Part shown: positions 43,484 through 55,118 of the stretch, in pieces
How the letters are laid out: each line of letters opens with the position of its first letter
Numbering within the stretch: position 1 is the stretch's first letter
Source: Adineta vaga
Taxonomy: Eukaryota > Rotifera
Length of the DNA: 64,000 nt
Direction: 5' to 3'
NCBI GenBank assembly: GCA_021613535.1
Contig: CP075496.1
Location: 7,378,001 to 7,442,000 of the forward strand
Position numbers and translations under genes: made by a program
The notes under the pieces: model-generated
The model's database searches: none
What the model saw: the letters and a program-made list of their open reading frames with translations, nothing else
What the model was told of the DNA's origin: nothing

Positions 43484-45969
43484 ATGATTTCGAATCGATT
43501 TCGTTCATTGCTAACATTCAACAAAGTATTTTCCTATTCTAAACGATGGACAAATGCAACAGCACATAAACTATCTGATATTCGTATTAGTAAAAAACCG
43601 ATAAAAAAATCTATTTATGCATATAAACGTTCCCAAACAACATATTATGATTGGATGGAAGCAGTAAATCGTGTTGATATTCGACATTCTGACTTTCATC
43701 GTCCATTAATTGTTCGGACAACTGTCAGACAAATTCTTCGTTTTATGCAAGATGGTTATATTGATAAAGAAGAATGGACAACATTTCGTGATTATCTTGT
43801 TAAAAAAGATATCGGTGTTTCACGTTTATTCGATGGAATATTTCTTCATGAATGTATTAGTTATCAACGTCTTCTTATGGCATTATCGTATATAAGTTAT
43901 TTACAATATGAAAATATTCCATTAACACCAACAGGTTTAGGCATGTTACTTTTATTAGCAAGAGAAATTGATGTTCGAAAAGATTTCAATGAATATCGTT
44001 TAGATGAAAAGATTTTATTAAATGCTTATCAAGAATTTCTTTCTTATAATATTGTTCCTGATACAACACTTGCTTTACCAATTATAGCTGGTCTAACATT
44101 AACAACACAATGGAAAGAAGCATTGAAATATTTACCAATATTAGATAATGATCTTGATGGTCTGCAACAAGCATTAGGTTTTGTTTTAACAGCAGCAGCG
44201 AAATTTCATGATTATACATTTTTCTTTTCTCTTCTTGATACTATTTCACAAACCGAAGCTATTCGTTTACCTGAAGAACGTCAACGAATACGATTAGATA
44301 ACAATCAACAAAGTACTTTCGATAGTAAGCCGAAAGTTCCTGTTGATCTCGGAATAAAACGACCAGTGGCACCAGCAAGAATTAAAGAAAGTGATTATTA
44401 TTTAATAGCAAAAACATCTCAAGCTTATGAAACATTTACTGAATATTTAACTGGTGAAACAGATAAACAAATTGAAATATTAGTCAAATTATTAGAAAAA
44501 ACTGCCAAGAATGGTTATATACCACCAATATCATTTGTTAAAGCATTAGACAAAAAATTAAAAGAGTACGTATAAAAATATAGAAATATTGTAGATTATT
44601 TTTAATCGTCGTATTCGAATCTGATTGCCCATCGGACTAGATTGATTATAATTAAATAGGGAAATAGAATATTTGTTGTTCGAATAGTTTCTATTTTATT
44701 ATAGACTTGATCCAAATCGATATCAATGCGAACATATCTGTTTCTATCCAAAGTACGTATCTTCATTCAGTTCTTAATATCAATCTACATCAATTCATAT
44801 TTCTAGTGGAACATCTCTAGATAATAAATCAGTTTTACCATCAATTGAACCAACAGATCAAGAATGTCAACTTATACATTCATCGATACAAACAAATTTT
44901 CAATCATTACTTGAAACTCATTGTCCAAAAGTAAGTTTTTTTGCAATAATTTTCTATTAATTTATGTAATTCGTTAATGATTCTTTTGTTTTCTGTAGCT
45001 TGCAATAGATCCATCGAAATTGCTACATCAACTGTCTGAACCATTCGATGTTCTTTTGGATTGTTATCATTATCCACCACTTGAACTTGATTGGCATGTG
45101 CGACATCCATTATATGTATATTATGAAAAAAAATTCTATGTTTTTATGTTTAAATAAGAAACTATTCTTTAGATTAAACGTATTCTCTATCAAATAGCTG
45201 ATGAAAAAGGAAAACGATGTTTGGTTACTGCTAAAATTGATCTAGCTGATTATATTGATTCACTTCGCATGCCAACTGATCTTGTATCTGTTATTCGTGT
45301 ACCTTACGAGTAAGAAGAATACATTTATTCATATATTTATGCTATTATCTCTTACGTCTAAGATCAATCAAAAGTCCATTACCATTATTATCAGCATTAT
45401 ATCATAATCCAACAACATTACTTGCTAGTCCAGTTGATCAACGTATCTATAAAACATTATTAGGTTTAGATAATATTGATATATTTGATCGATGGATACA
45501 AACTCATCAATTGATACCAGTTGCAAAACCAGATCTCGTCTATCTACAGGTAAGAATAAGAATGAGCACAGATCAAACGAAACTACAATAAAAAAATACA
45601 CTAAAATATAGGATTAGAATTTGAATGATTTTTAACAAATGAGTGTTTAAATCTTTGTGTACCGTATCGAAAAATTTGTTCTCTATCGAAATCGTATGGA
45701 TTTCATTTGTATTTCTAAAGTTTGAAGTAATATGAAGAATTCTAGATCGATGATCGAATTCTTTATTTATCTAATTGTTTATATCTAAATAATTTCTCTC
45801 TCTCTCTCTTATTTATATAAATATTTATATTTCATAGGCTCCATGTTCATATACAACACGTGTTCATGTCGATGCACATGAATGGCTTATACCATATTTT
45901 GATGGATCACCGTTGACTGAAGCTGAATATGTTCAAACATGGTTTCGTGTTCAAATAAATAATAATTAA
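43484..45969 (+). CDS. Degenerate PRORP paralogue (mitochondrial RNase P-like pseudoenzyme), inferred
   Basis: Seven exons from ATG 43484 (basic presequence MISNRFRSLLTFNKVF) to 45969. The long first exon is helical, PPR-like. The C-terminal half matches the next gene exon by exon: LDPNRYQCEHICFYPN|G versus LKPKMLQYGTTLVFPN|G in exons of 16 residues; FDVLLDCYHY versus SMIVDGLNLLYG; VPYE|SIKSPLPLLSAL versus VDNT|SRDDWFVLYAAL; and ...HEWLIPYF versus ...NIWLIPYF in the last exon. The NYN nuclease Asp-Asp is replaced by Lys-Ser in this copy, while an Asp at the first site remains. It probably no longer cuts RNA but may bind tRNA or regulate its partner. It starts about 70 nt after SF3B4 and stops 60 nt before PRORP. 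Confidence 0.72.
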
Positions 45970-46029
45970 ACGATCTTTTCCGAGATCATTTTTGTTATGG
46001 ATATCTGTTTTTGTTTCGTTTCTTTTCAG
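45970..46029 (+). promoter_or_regulatory. 60-nt intercistronic gap with splice acceptor at the ATG
   Basis: The preceding stop and the PRORP ATG are only 60 nt apart. AATAAA (45954-45959) overlaps the end of the upstream coding region, and tttcttttcag ends at 46029, directly before ATG. There is no room for a promoter of normal size. Best read as an operon junction resolved by trans-splicing. Confidence 0.6.
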
Positions 46030-48439
46030 ATGTTATTTTCTCATTCTCGTCGTTTATGTCCCACTCTATATCGACAAATAATTCCTATTATAAATCATAA
46101 TCCATCAATCCATTCGATTCAATCGAAAGATATCATCCAAATTCGTCATTCAAGTATTAGTGAACAAATGAAACGAAAAATTCTACTAAAAATTAACACA
46201 GTTCTCAAAGAAACTGATAAGATTGATGGAAATATAACTGATACAGATATAGCAAATATCGCTTGTTTAAATAATGAACTTATTCTCTCCGAACGTATGA
46301 TAAAATTTCCATTTCATTATCGTTGTGTATTAGAACAACAACTATCTATCTGTCCAGATCGTTGGGTATCAATAGATGAATGGAAAAATCTATATGATGT
46401 TGTTGGTGAAACAGTTAAACCATTATTTGGTTCAGTCACAATGCTTGTTTGTGTACAATTGAAACATATTGAACGTGGTCGATCATTATTTCAATTTATT
46501 CAAGAACATCATTCACATTTATTAACATCAACAGCAACAATCTATTCGGCGTATATGAATTTATTAGCGCTTGACTTTTTTACTTTAAAAGGCAAGAAAC
46601 ATGGACAAGATTATTCATTATACGAAAAAGAAATATATGAAATCTATCAAAAATATGTTAAAGATAAAAAACAGGTAAACTATTAAAACTAGTCCAAACA
46701 ATCTTGAATTCCGATTGAGATCTACTGTATATAATCGATAAGTAAACATTCTATTGTTATCTTTTTTCTAGGCGATTATCGCATCAGCATCTGCATTGAG
46801 TATTATCAAAGGTTTATGTGTTACTCGTCATTGGCGTGAAGGATATTCCTATATACCTTTCGTTAATGATGATGATCAAATACAAGTAATTAGAGAGTAT
46901 GTTATCATGAACGATATTTATTCCTTTTAAGAATGAATATATTGAAAAAAAGAATAGTATTGTGTTTTTTAATTTAAAGTCTTATTCTTGCTGCTGTACA
47001 TAATGATGATATTCAAGCAGCAACTAAATTGTTGAAGAATTTTAAACATCCACTTCCGAATGATAGTGCAGCAGCAACAATGTCAAGTTCATTAACTGAA
47101 ATGATACGAGATATCTTTAGAAATCTGAATGAAAATAATACAAATGCTTATGAATTTATTGAACATTTATTTCAATATCTATCAACATTAGATTATTTTA
47201 TGGAAAAACCAGCTATAGATGAAATGCAAACATTTTTTGATAAGTTGGTTTGATGAATTATTCTGTTTTTCTGTTCAATTCAGAATTATTTCGTGTAGAT
47301 TAAAACCAAAGATGTTACAATATGGTACAACATTGGTGTTTCCAAAGTAAAATCAATTGAATGAGTAATCTATTTTATGTGAATTGAATCTTTCATTGGA
47401 TTTAGTGGTGCTTGTAAACAATTACCTGGTGTAAATTTATCGAATGGTGAATTAAGTGATGATGATTTTAAATTTTTGCAAAATTATCTGATGGAGAGTG
47501 CTTATACAGATAAAGAAGTTTTCAATGTAAGTATGATTTGCAATGTCTTTTACTAAAGAATCTTATTCATTTAAATAGACTACAACACCAGATGAATTTA
47601 AGAGATTTCAAAAATTTCTTAGTCAACATCAATTCTCAATGATCGTCGATGGTTTAAATCTACTCTATGGTATCGATCGATTTGCTACTGATCCTGTTAA
47701 TTCAATGATCAAAGTTTGACATTATAAGATTGATTGAACAAAGAAAATCTCTCTTCTCTATTCTGTGTAGACAATCAATTTTTTAAAGAACTTACGTATA
47801 CCTCGAAAAAAATTATTATTTATTGCACGTAAACATGCACTATCTCGTATACCTTATCAAATTCAGGAAAATTTACGTTCCATCTGTGAAATCTTTCTTG
47901 TTGATAATACGTAAATATCAATAGTGCTTGACATATACGAACACACGAAAATGTCAATTATTTTCGTTGTTTTCTAGTTCTCGTGATGATTGGTTTGTTT
48001 TATATGCTGCATTACAGTCGAAAGCATATGTTTTAACATCAGATATTTTAAGAAAAGAACGTGGCATAGCAAATAAATCTACTCCAGCAAAAAATGCTGA
48101 AGTTAATGAAAGATTACAAAAATGGCTCTATCGATATCAATATTTGTTTATTCGACAGGATAAACGCGTTTTTTTCAAAGTAAATATATCCATTCACATA
48201 TATTGTCTTACAGTTATTATATTTTCTTCAAAACTTTCTTCTAGCAACCATTAGCATATAAATTAAGAGCTCAATATATTCAAAATATCTGGTTAATTCC
48301 ATACTTTAATGAAAAACCATTAACATTGGCTCAACGACCAGATAATTGGTTTTATATTTATAAAAATTCCGATAAACCACTGACAAGAAAACTTACAAAA
48401 AAATCAACTATAATTGAAAATGAAAAGGAATCTATCTAA
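46030..48439 (+). CDS. PRORP: Mitochondrial RNase P catalytic subunit (PRORP/MRPP3-like)
   Basis: Protein-only RNase P that removes tRNA 5' leaders. Nine exons; start at 46030 directly after an acceptor, with a basic N-terminus (MLFSHSRRLCPTLYRQ). Exon 1 to 47248 is an alpha-helical PPR-like region. The NYN metallonuclease domain has MIVDGLNLLYG (first Asp), KKLLFIARKHAL, SRDDWFVLYAAL (paired catalytic Asp) and YVLTSDILRKE (fourth Asp), all as in PRORP. The end, WLIPYFNEKPLTLAQRPDNW, matches the family's W-x-IPY and terminal Trp. The Cys and His residues that hold zinc in other PRORPs, as I remember them, are not evident: the central domain has a lone Cys in GACKQL, and the terminal His and Cys positions read Leu and Tyr. 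Downstream partner of a degenerate tandem copy. Confidence 0.88.
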
Positions 48440-49665
48440 TTGGTTTTCTTTTCTGAATCACTAATAAACGTTTATGAAAAGGAATTTTTAGAGATGCATA
48501 AGACAAGTAAAAATAGATCGATTACAAAGTAAATATAATACTAAGCTATCTCGTATGTATATATGACATGGATCTGATGATTAAAAAGTTTAGCAGCAAG
48601 GAAAAAGTGATTTATTTTATTGCTCAAATTTCTAAGTGATCAATAGAAAAACTAATTCTTTTGTAAGCATATGTTCCGGAAGAAAGTTTTTCTAATTTTT
48701 TATCGATGATAGATAAATCAAATCGATAACTACATCAAAAACTCTATTCTTTATTTGGTCTAAAGTAATTTTTATTCTATTCGAACAATGGCTCAAGGAA
48801 CTAACCTCCAAGGTTATCAAAAGAATAGTTTCTTAAGAGGTTTTCTTTCACACTATAACGAGAGAGAAAGAAAAAACTTCTCTTTCACCGTCTTGTCTTG
48901 TTATATTAATGTCAATGAAAAAGATTAGTATCAGGTAGTCTATACCAGACATTTGGAAACTGATAAGTTCAAATCACTTCAGCTTATATAATTCATGAAT
49001 TATTCAAATTCATTCTCATCAATCAAATGTGATTCTTTTTATGAGATTCATACCGAAACAATTCAAATATACATATATATGTAATTAATCATACAAAAGA
49101 AAAGGGAGAATTCTGTCATCAATGTAAGAGTTCATTTAACCTTGTCAGCTGATCTATTTTTGGTATGAGGCAAAAAATAACACATTGTGATTGTGCTTGT
49201 ATGAATAGCAAGTAGAACAAGAAGGACATTGCAATCACTTCACAGAGTCCTTCATTTACTACTACTGCTACGAACATCGCCTCGAAAAAAAAATATTGTG
49301 TATTCTTCGTTCCTGCTCACTCGAACTTTTTTTTTCTCTTCTTCTACTCTTTACCTCTACGTTTCGCAAAACATGTCATTGTATGAAGATTCTCTCTCGT
49401 TAGTACGCAAAGAGTAATATAGAAAAAAACTTGTTATCGATCAAAATATTCCTATTTCTCCAGGTTGATTGTTAATTAAACAGAAGTAAAGAGAAAAAGA
49501 CGTACGTATTACTTAACAAGAACTGTCTCGACTGGTTATGTCCTTCTGCAATTATAATGAACCTTGAGGTGAGTTAATAGGGTGAAAAAAATATTTTTGT
49601 TCCATGTATATAAAGCTCTTTACTTTTCAGGTATAGCTTTGTCTATGTAAAAAAAAACGGCTCTC
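48440..49665. other. Spacer downstream of PRORP
   Basis: Over 1.2 kb of AT-rich sequence. A 62-codon frame at 49229-49417 is low complexity. An acceptor (acttttcag) ends at 49630, 36 nt before the next ATG. No other feature. Confidence 0.45.
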
Positions 49666-50472
49666 ATGGATAGTTCCTGGTATTTCTTCTATGTTGTTTT
49701 ATTAATCTTTTCAATTGTACCATTATATCGTAGTCAAACAGATGTGTCTATTACCGAACCAAGATTAACAAGCACTGTTGCCGTCAATTCGACAGCTTTG
49801 ACAGTTAATTGGCAATTTGCAAATTCTAGTATTGATCAATCGGACTTAATTCGGGTTTATATAACCATTTTAGAATATTTTACTAAATATACTACGACTG
49901 TTTATTCAACAAATTATACATATACAACAAATAAAACGATTACTAGTTGGACACAAAATTTCCCACTTGTTAATGCTTTTTATTCTGTCTGTTTTTCAAC
50001 GAATTCAACGATAACGAATTATACTTATTTCGTCAGCACGACACAATGTCAATTAGCTCGAACATGTTCACGACAAAATTCTTCTGTATGTCCAAATGCA
50101 TCTGCAGTAACTATCATATCAAGTGATATAACATCGAATTCATTTCTTATTACTATTAATTGGTATAATGTATTACCAATAATACGAAATTCTACTGTCG
50201 TACAAATTTTAAGCGAGAATTTAAATGCAACATTTGTGAGTATACTAACCAATGATACATATATTATTGAATCCTATCGATTTTCTAATCGACAATCACT
50301 AACAACGTATGCGATCAATACATTGATTAGTTATACACTTTTAAATCAAATCAAAACAGAAAGTTATGTTCTCTCAGTAACAACATCTCGTTCATCCAAA
50401 AACTTTTTAACCAGTGACATATTGATTTTCGGTGCTTCTATTCTTTCTATTTTCTTAATAAAATTTCACTGA
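49666..50472 (+). CDS. Intronless N-glycosylated surface protein, probably GPI-anchored
   Basis: 268 residues in one exon. Signal peptide at 1-23 (FFYVVLLIFSIVPLYRS). The body is Ser/Thr/Asn/Tyr-rich with about fifteen N-x-S/T sequons and beta-strand spacing like two fibronectin-III modules (LTVNWQFANSS, FLITINWYNV). The C-terminus ends in a hydrophobic stretch (ILIFGASILSIFLIKFH) after a small-residue site (SRSSKN), the pattern of a GPI signal or a short transmembrane tail. No family recognised. Lack of introns sets it apart from most neighbours and may reflect retroposition or a single-exon family. Confidence 0.6.
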   Translation: MDSSWYFFYVVLLIFSIVPLYRSQTDVSITEPRLTSTVAVNSTALTVNWQFANSSIDQSDLIRVYITILEYFTKYTTTVYSTNYTYTTNKTITSWTQNFPLVNAFYSVCFSTNSTITNYTYFVSTTQCQLARTCSRQNSSVCPNASAVTIISSDITSNSFLITINWYNVLPIIRNSTVVQILSENLNATFVSILTNDTYIIESYRFSNRQSLTTYAINTLISYTLLNQIKTESYVLSVTTSRSSKNFLTSDILIFGASILSIFLIKFH

Positions 50473-52088
50473 TATTTCAATGTGTAGTATCAAAAATGAA
50501 TTCGTCTATTTTTATTTGCTAATAAATAATTCATTCCATTCATTTTTTTTTCTCTTCAAATATTACAATGATTGTTCATTTGTTGTTTTTGGTATACAAA
50601 TATTATTCATGTTTCATTTCTTTTTTATACACACATTTTTGAATACAAGTCTTTACGCTTTGTATATATATATATATATTGAAAAAGCGGTATCAAGGAG
50701 ATTTTCAAGGTTTATCAAAGATTATTATGTCTTTTTACTTGATTTACAAAATTGCTATAGAGGAAAATGATTGTATGAAATTATGCTAATCAAACTTGTG
50801 CTTTATTAACGATACATAAGTTTGTTTATTTTTGCACACATAAAGAAAAAGGTTGACCTTAGTGTGTGATTCACTGTAAGAATAACAAAGTCGAATATTT
50901 AAGTTCCTTCTATAATAAGGACAAAGACTTGTTTTTAAGGAGAAAATAAACATTACTAACGAAATAACCTCCTGTTTTATTTAATAATTTTGAAATAATT
51001 GAATGTTCTAAGCCATTTCTTATGTCAATATTGTTTATACACACAAGAGTGCAAAAATAATTGCCGATAAACTTTTCAAGATTCTTCTGATAGAAGTATC
51101 AGATATTAAGACATTTTAATACTGTTGATTTACATGAGTAATGTACTCTACAGATACAGTAATCATTAATATTTTGGAACTCTCGATGAGTTTACACGAG
51201 ACGAGAACTTTACGCTCATGGAAGCTGTTAAAAGATCTATAAGTTACGCATGAGTTTCACTCCATTTCTTATGTCAGAATCTTTTCGATTCATCGATATC
51301 TCGAAGTTTATGATTGATATCAATTTGATTTGAATGATCTGGTAGAATGACACAACTAAATTGAGACTTCCGCTATCGAGTAGTCAAACAGTTATTTCAC
51401 CCATATAGGGCTGATGAATTATCTTGTCAGCCTCAATACAACACAGTGATATGCTCCTCGGTCTTGAAAATTTTGTTGTAACTAATATTGTTAAAGATCT
51501 TTGTTATACATTAGTTTCAAACCAACTTCCATTAATCATCGTTACAATAATGTAATATGATTGTTTGGTCAGATCGTATCTACCATTTGCAAATAATCTG
51601 AAAGTAATCGCTTGAAAAACTTACGAAACAGTTCTAAAGAAAGTCTATGCACTAAATGGCAATTGTTTTTGCACCTTAATGTATATACAGAAACAAATCA
51701 AAACAACACTTGATTAGAACTTATTTGAATGAAAGTACCATCACTATAACTTTAACATGTCACCTGACTTTTGATCTATCTGAATACAAATGTAGAGATA
51801 AAGAGAGAATTGAAGAAACTCAATATATTACTTTTGATAGCATTGAAATAAATATAATCATTGAAGCTATTCGATGAACTGTTAATATAAACCGATAAAA
51901 TAACAAGGTATGTTCGAATCTTCCAATAGATTTTAGTGAATGGTAATACATAATTTTCTGTAGAACTCTACAATTGTTTTGTGCATGATCAAGACATCTT
52001 AAATGATTCAGAACAAAAATTTCTGTGTTATAACTAATGCAAAAAAACTAAGCTTTTTCCAGAATAGTATCACATGATATTTGATTTA
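50473..52088. other. Convergent spacer, no gene seen
   Basis: 1.6 kb between the surface protein (plus) and the syntaxin-like gene (minus). (TA)n at about 50667-50679. Short frames only. Confidence 0.5.
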
Positions 52089-52838
52089 TTATTTTCTAAG
52101 AGGTAAAGCTAATTTCAATGCAAAATAAATAATAAGTATTAAAAGTATACAAGCACTAATCACAATTGTGATAAAAATCCATTTCGTGCATCTTGTACGT
52201 TTTCTTACATTGACCACTGTTTGTATATCTTCTTTTGTTTTACAGACCATTTCATCTGCTGTAGTCAAGGATTGTTCAATCGTTGTGATTGCCGCTCCTT
52301 GTTGATGTACGAGATTGTTCATATCAATAAATGTTTCTCGTAAACCAGTTAAATCATGTTCTAAAGTCGAAATAGTCACTGAACGTTGATGTATAAGATC
52401 TAATTCGAATTGTGCATCTAATGGATCTTTTTCGATTAATTTCATCAATTGTTCTTGTTGTTCAGTTGGAATCGATTCGAAATGACTTTGTTTATATTCA
52501 TAACCAAATGTAATTCGAGAATATTGTTGAATTCGTTCGAATTTATTTCGATTTTTTTCTAGAGTTGTTTTCATAACATCTAAACGTTTTTTACAATTGA
52601 GAGCAAATGATGATTGATCTAAGATTGCAATAGATGAATAAAGATATTCAATTTGAGAAGTAATATTATTTAATTCTTGAAAATAGATTATTTGGTCAGA
52701 TGAAATTGGATTTATTAATAATTTTTGAGCAACTTTTTCAACCACTTGCAGAGATTTACTTAAATCATTTATAAGACGTTCGCAACCATTTAAATTTCGT
52801 TGAAAATCAACTTTATCAATAATAATCTTACTTGTCAT
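52089..52838 (-). CDS. Syntaxin-like Qa-SNARE
   Basis: Single-exon, 249-residue tail-anchored SNARE for membrane fusion. An N-terminal helical region (Habc-like, about 10-120) precedes the SNARE motif at about 155-210: the heptad series includes ISTLEHDLTGLRETFIDMNN, then LVHQQGAAITTIEQSL with the zero-layer Gln and the Qa-typical QGxxIxxIE pattern. A basic patch (RKRTRCTK) leads into the transmembrane helix WIFITIVISACILLILIIYF near the C-terminus. The subgroup (plasma membrane or endosomal) is not resolved. Lies downstream of the TAF10-like gene on the same strand, 425 nt away. Confidence 0.85.
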   Translation of the reverse strand: MTSKIIIDKVDFQRNLNGCERLINDLSKSLQVVEKVAQKLLINPISSDQIIYFQELNNITSQIEYLYSSIAILDQSSFALNCKKRLDVMKTTLEKNRNKFERIQQYSRITFGYEYKQSHFESIPTEQQEQLMKLIEKDPLDAQFELDLIHQRSVTISTLEHDLTGLRETFIDMNNLVHQQGAAITTIEQSLTTADEMVCKTKEDIQTVVNVRKRTRCTKWIFITIVISACILLILIIYFALKLALPLRK

Positions 52839-53263
52839 TTTCGATGAGAAAACGATGGATTTCGTTTTTCTCTCTCAATAGAAGAATAATGCCAATGATG
52901 CACAAAGAAACAAAACAGAAAGTCAGAGAGAATAAATAAATCATCAACGTGCGGGTATGCCTCATGTCGACATTTCAACGTGTTCTCAGATTTTGTTTTA
53001 TCAAACAAACATAGCTACCATTAGATGTTGTCTATGTGAGAAATTTGCTTTGTTCTCACATTTAATGTAATATGTGGATGAATCATAATGGGAAGAGAAG
53101 AGAAAGCGTTTTGTCTTTCGTTTTTCGGATTATATGTAAACTGAATCATAGATAACGTTGTTTTTGCTTATTTTTGAGTCAATAAAAAGAGAATCTATAT
53201 GAAAATAGTTTCATGATCAGTCATAAAATCTTGATAAGATCGTTTAAATTGCTTTTTATTTTT
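52839..53263. other. Spacer between TAF10-like and syntaxin-like genes
   Basis: 425 nt on the minus-strand path. Holds the TAF10-like 3' UTR and the syntaxin-like 5' flank; nothing else seen. Confidence 0.45.
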
Positions 53264-53711
53264 TTATTTATCAAAAAAATCATTAATATCTAATGTACTA
53301 TTTGTGCTTTGTTGGGAATTTGCCGTAGTTTGAGTATTATTTTCCATTGTCGTATTTAATAATGTTTGTGTAAGTAATTCACTTGTGAGTGTTTTTGATG
53401 GAGTATTATTTTCTCTATTTACACGAGCACAATCGGCAATAAGTGAACGAATCTAAAACATTTGTATGAGTAAATTAAAATAATCAAAGTAAAAATCTTT
53501 TTACCATTGTTTCAAATGATAAGGAAAGTAATTTGACAAGACGTTCATCATGAGAAGATATCCCTAAGCGTCTAAGATGATGTTGAATTAATGATACACG
53601 AAAACATGGTTCATATTTATATAAATGAGTACATAATTGTTCGATATCTTCAACAGTAGCAAGATCTTCTTCATCGGTACTCGCAGGTGTATTAACCGTA
53701 CGCGAAGCCAT
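53264..53711 (-). CDS. TAF10: TAF10-like histone-fold protein (TFIID/SAGA subunit), tentative
   Basis: Two exons, 53711-53507 and about 53454-53264, separated by a short intron; about 130 residues. After an acidic N-terminus, the segment LATVEDIEQLCTHLYKYEPC, then IQHHLRRLGISSHDERLVKL and LSLSFETMIRSLIAD follow the TAF10 order: L..Y.P, YL...G....D.R..RLIS, and a final helix entering the nucleus-localised histone fold. The Asn/Thr-rich tail ends TLDINDFFDK. The normal TAF10 sequence is better conserved than this across animals, so this could be a divergent paralogue or another small histone-fold factor. Confidence 0.5.
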
Positions 53712-55118
53712 TTAGAGTTTCTTTTCTATCGAAATGATGACAAATTAATTCTTCTCCTCAACAATATAAATTTGTTCAGCTTTTGCTGACTGGGTGGAGT
53801 ATTTAGCCAATAGGATAAGAGCATTAGAGGAATGTCGCTGAATTTCAATTGGAATTTTAGTAGAGAAATTTTTAAACGAAACGAAGAAAATATGCCAGTA
53901 GTAGGTTAAAATAATACAATAATAACAATTATGTAAACTAATTGAGCAATTTAGCATTGATAAGTTTGTCTGGAAAGATAATTTGCGTTACTTGAAAATA
54001 TTCTTGCTTTGATATGAATCAATTTGTATGAAAAATAATTATAGTAATATATTCTCATTTTAATATATTGTTATTTGTTTTCACTTGAATAAATATTCAT
54101 TAATGAAATGTATTCAAGGTTGTCATTGTATTGTTGTTTGTATCAAAAAGTTGGAAAATATAGCAAATCATTGAAAGATACAAGAAGAAACAACCTTGAT
54201 TTATTGTCATACCGATGATGATCTGAAAATATATAGAATCCAAATCTTTGGAATTTAAGCAGCTGAGATGTATGATTACTATGAACATGATAGAATTTCT
54301 TCAAATTTCATTTAGTTCTTTTTATTGACAGTTTGTTTGCATTGCTACGATGCGACCTTGTTGTGCAAAGATGTTGTGAAAGACCTTAATTGTATTGTGG
54401 GACTGAAAAATCGTTTATTTGCACGGATATCAATGAATTCGAAAATATGTATCAACCTTGTAGTGAAATTATCATAATAGAAAATGCATTGAAGACGTCA
54501 ATTATAATCTGATGACGTTAATAAACAACTTTTGAAATGAATTATCAATTCGCATAGGGTTGATCAGTATACAGCACATATTCATGATACGTGATTAGCA
54601 GTAAAAATACAATGCGTTTGTTTCTGAATGAATGGACTATTGTCCATGAAAAGCTATTGATGAAAAAGCAATTTTATTTTGATGTGACGTTTGAATTGAT
54701 ATCTTCGTTTTGTCTATGTCTATTTCTGTCCTTGAAGTTTGAAATGATGATTAAGAGTAAAATGTAATACTTTGTCAGATTGTTTACAACCTCTCTTTTG
54801 AGTATAAACAGAATTAATAATGAGAGATAAAACAGTTCTACGTGAATAAAATGAGAGACCTCAAGGATTTTTTAGAACAATAGGAAAAGTATAGATTTGA
54901 CAGATGAAAATGTACAAAGTTGTTTTTTTGTTGTACTAGAACAATGTATTATATGATTCAGAGAAATGAGAAACAAAAGGAGTAAGTGGTTAATGCGGTT
55001 GAATGCTTCTAATCGAATCAAAGAGTATAAATATGAATGTAATTAAATGGTTTTATCACACATCTTTATCACAATATTAATACATTATTGTTCATATTAC
55101 TAGTTTAATTAAAATAAA
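53712..55118. other. Divergent spacer, no gene seen
   Basis: 1.4 kb between the TAF10-like start (minus) and the EF-hand protein start (plus). AT-rich, short frames only; promoter regions expected. Confidence 0.45.

Noticed and set aside
45970-46029. Possible fusion of the two PRORP-like genes into one protein
   Set aside because: A stop precedes any usable donor, and the acceptor abuts a good initiator ATG with a presequence-like start.
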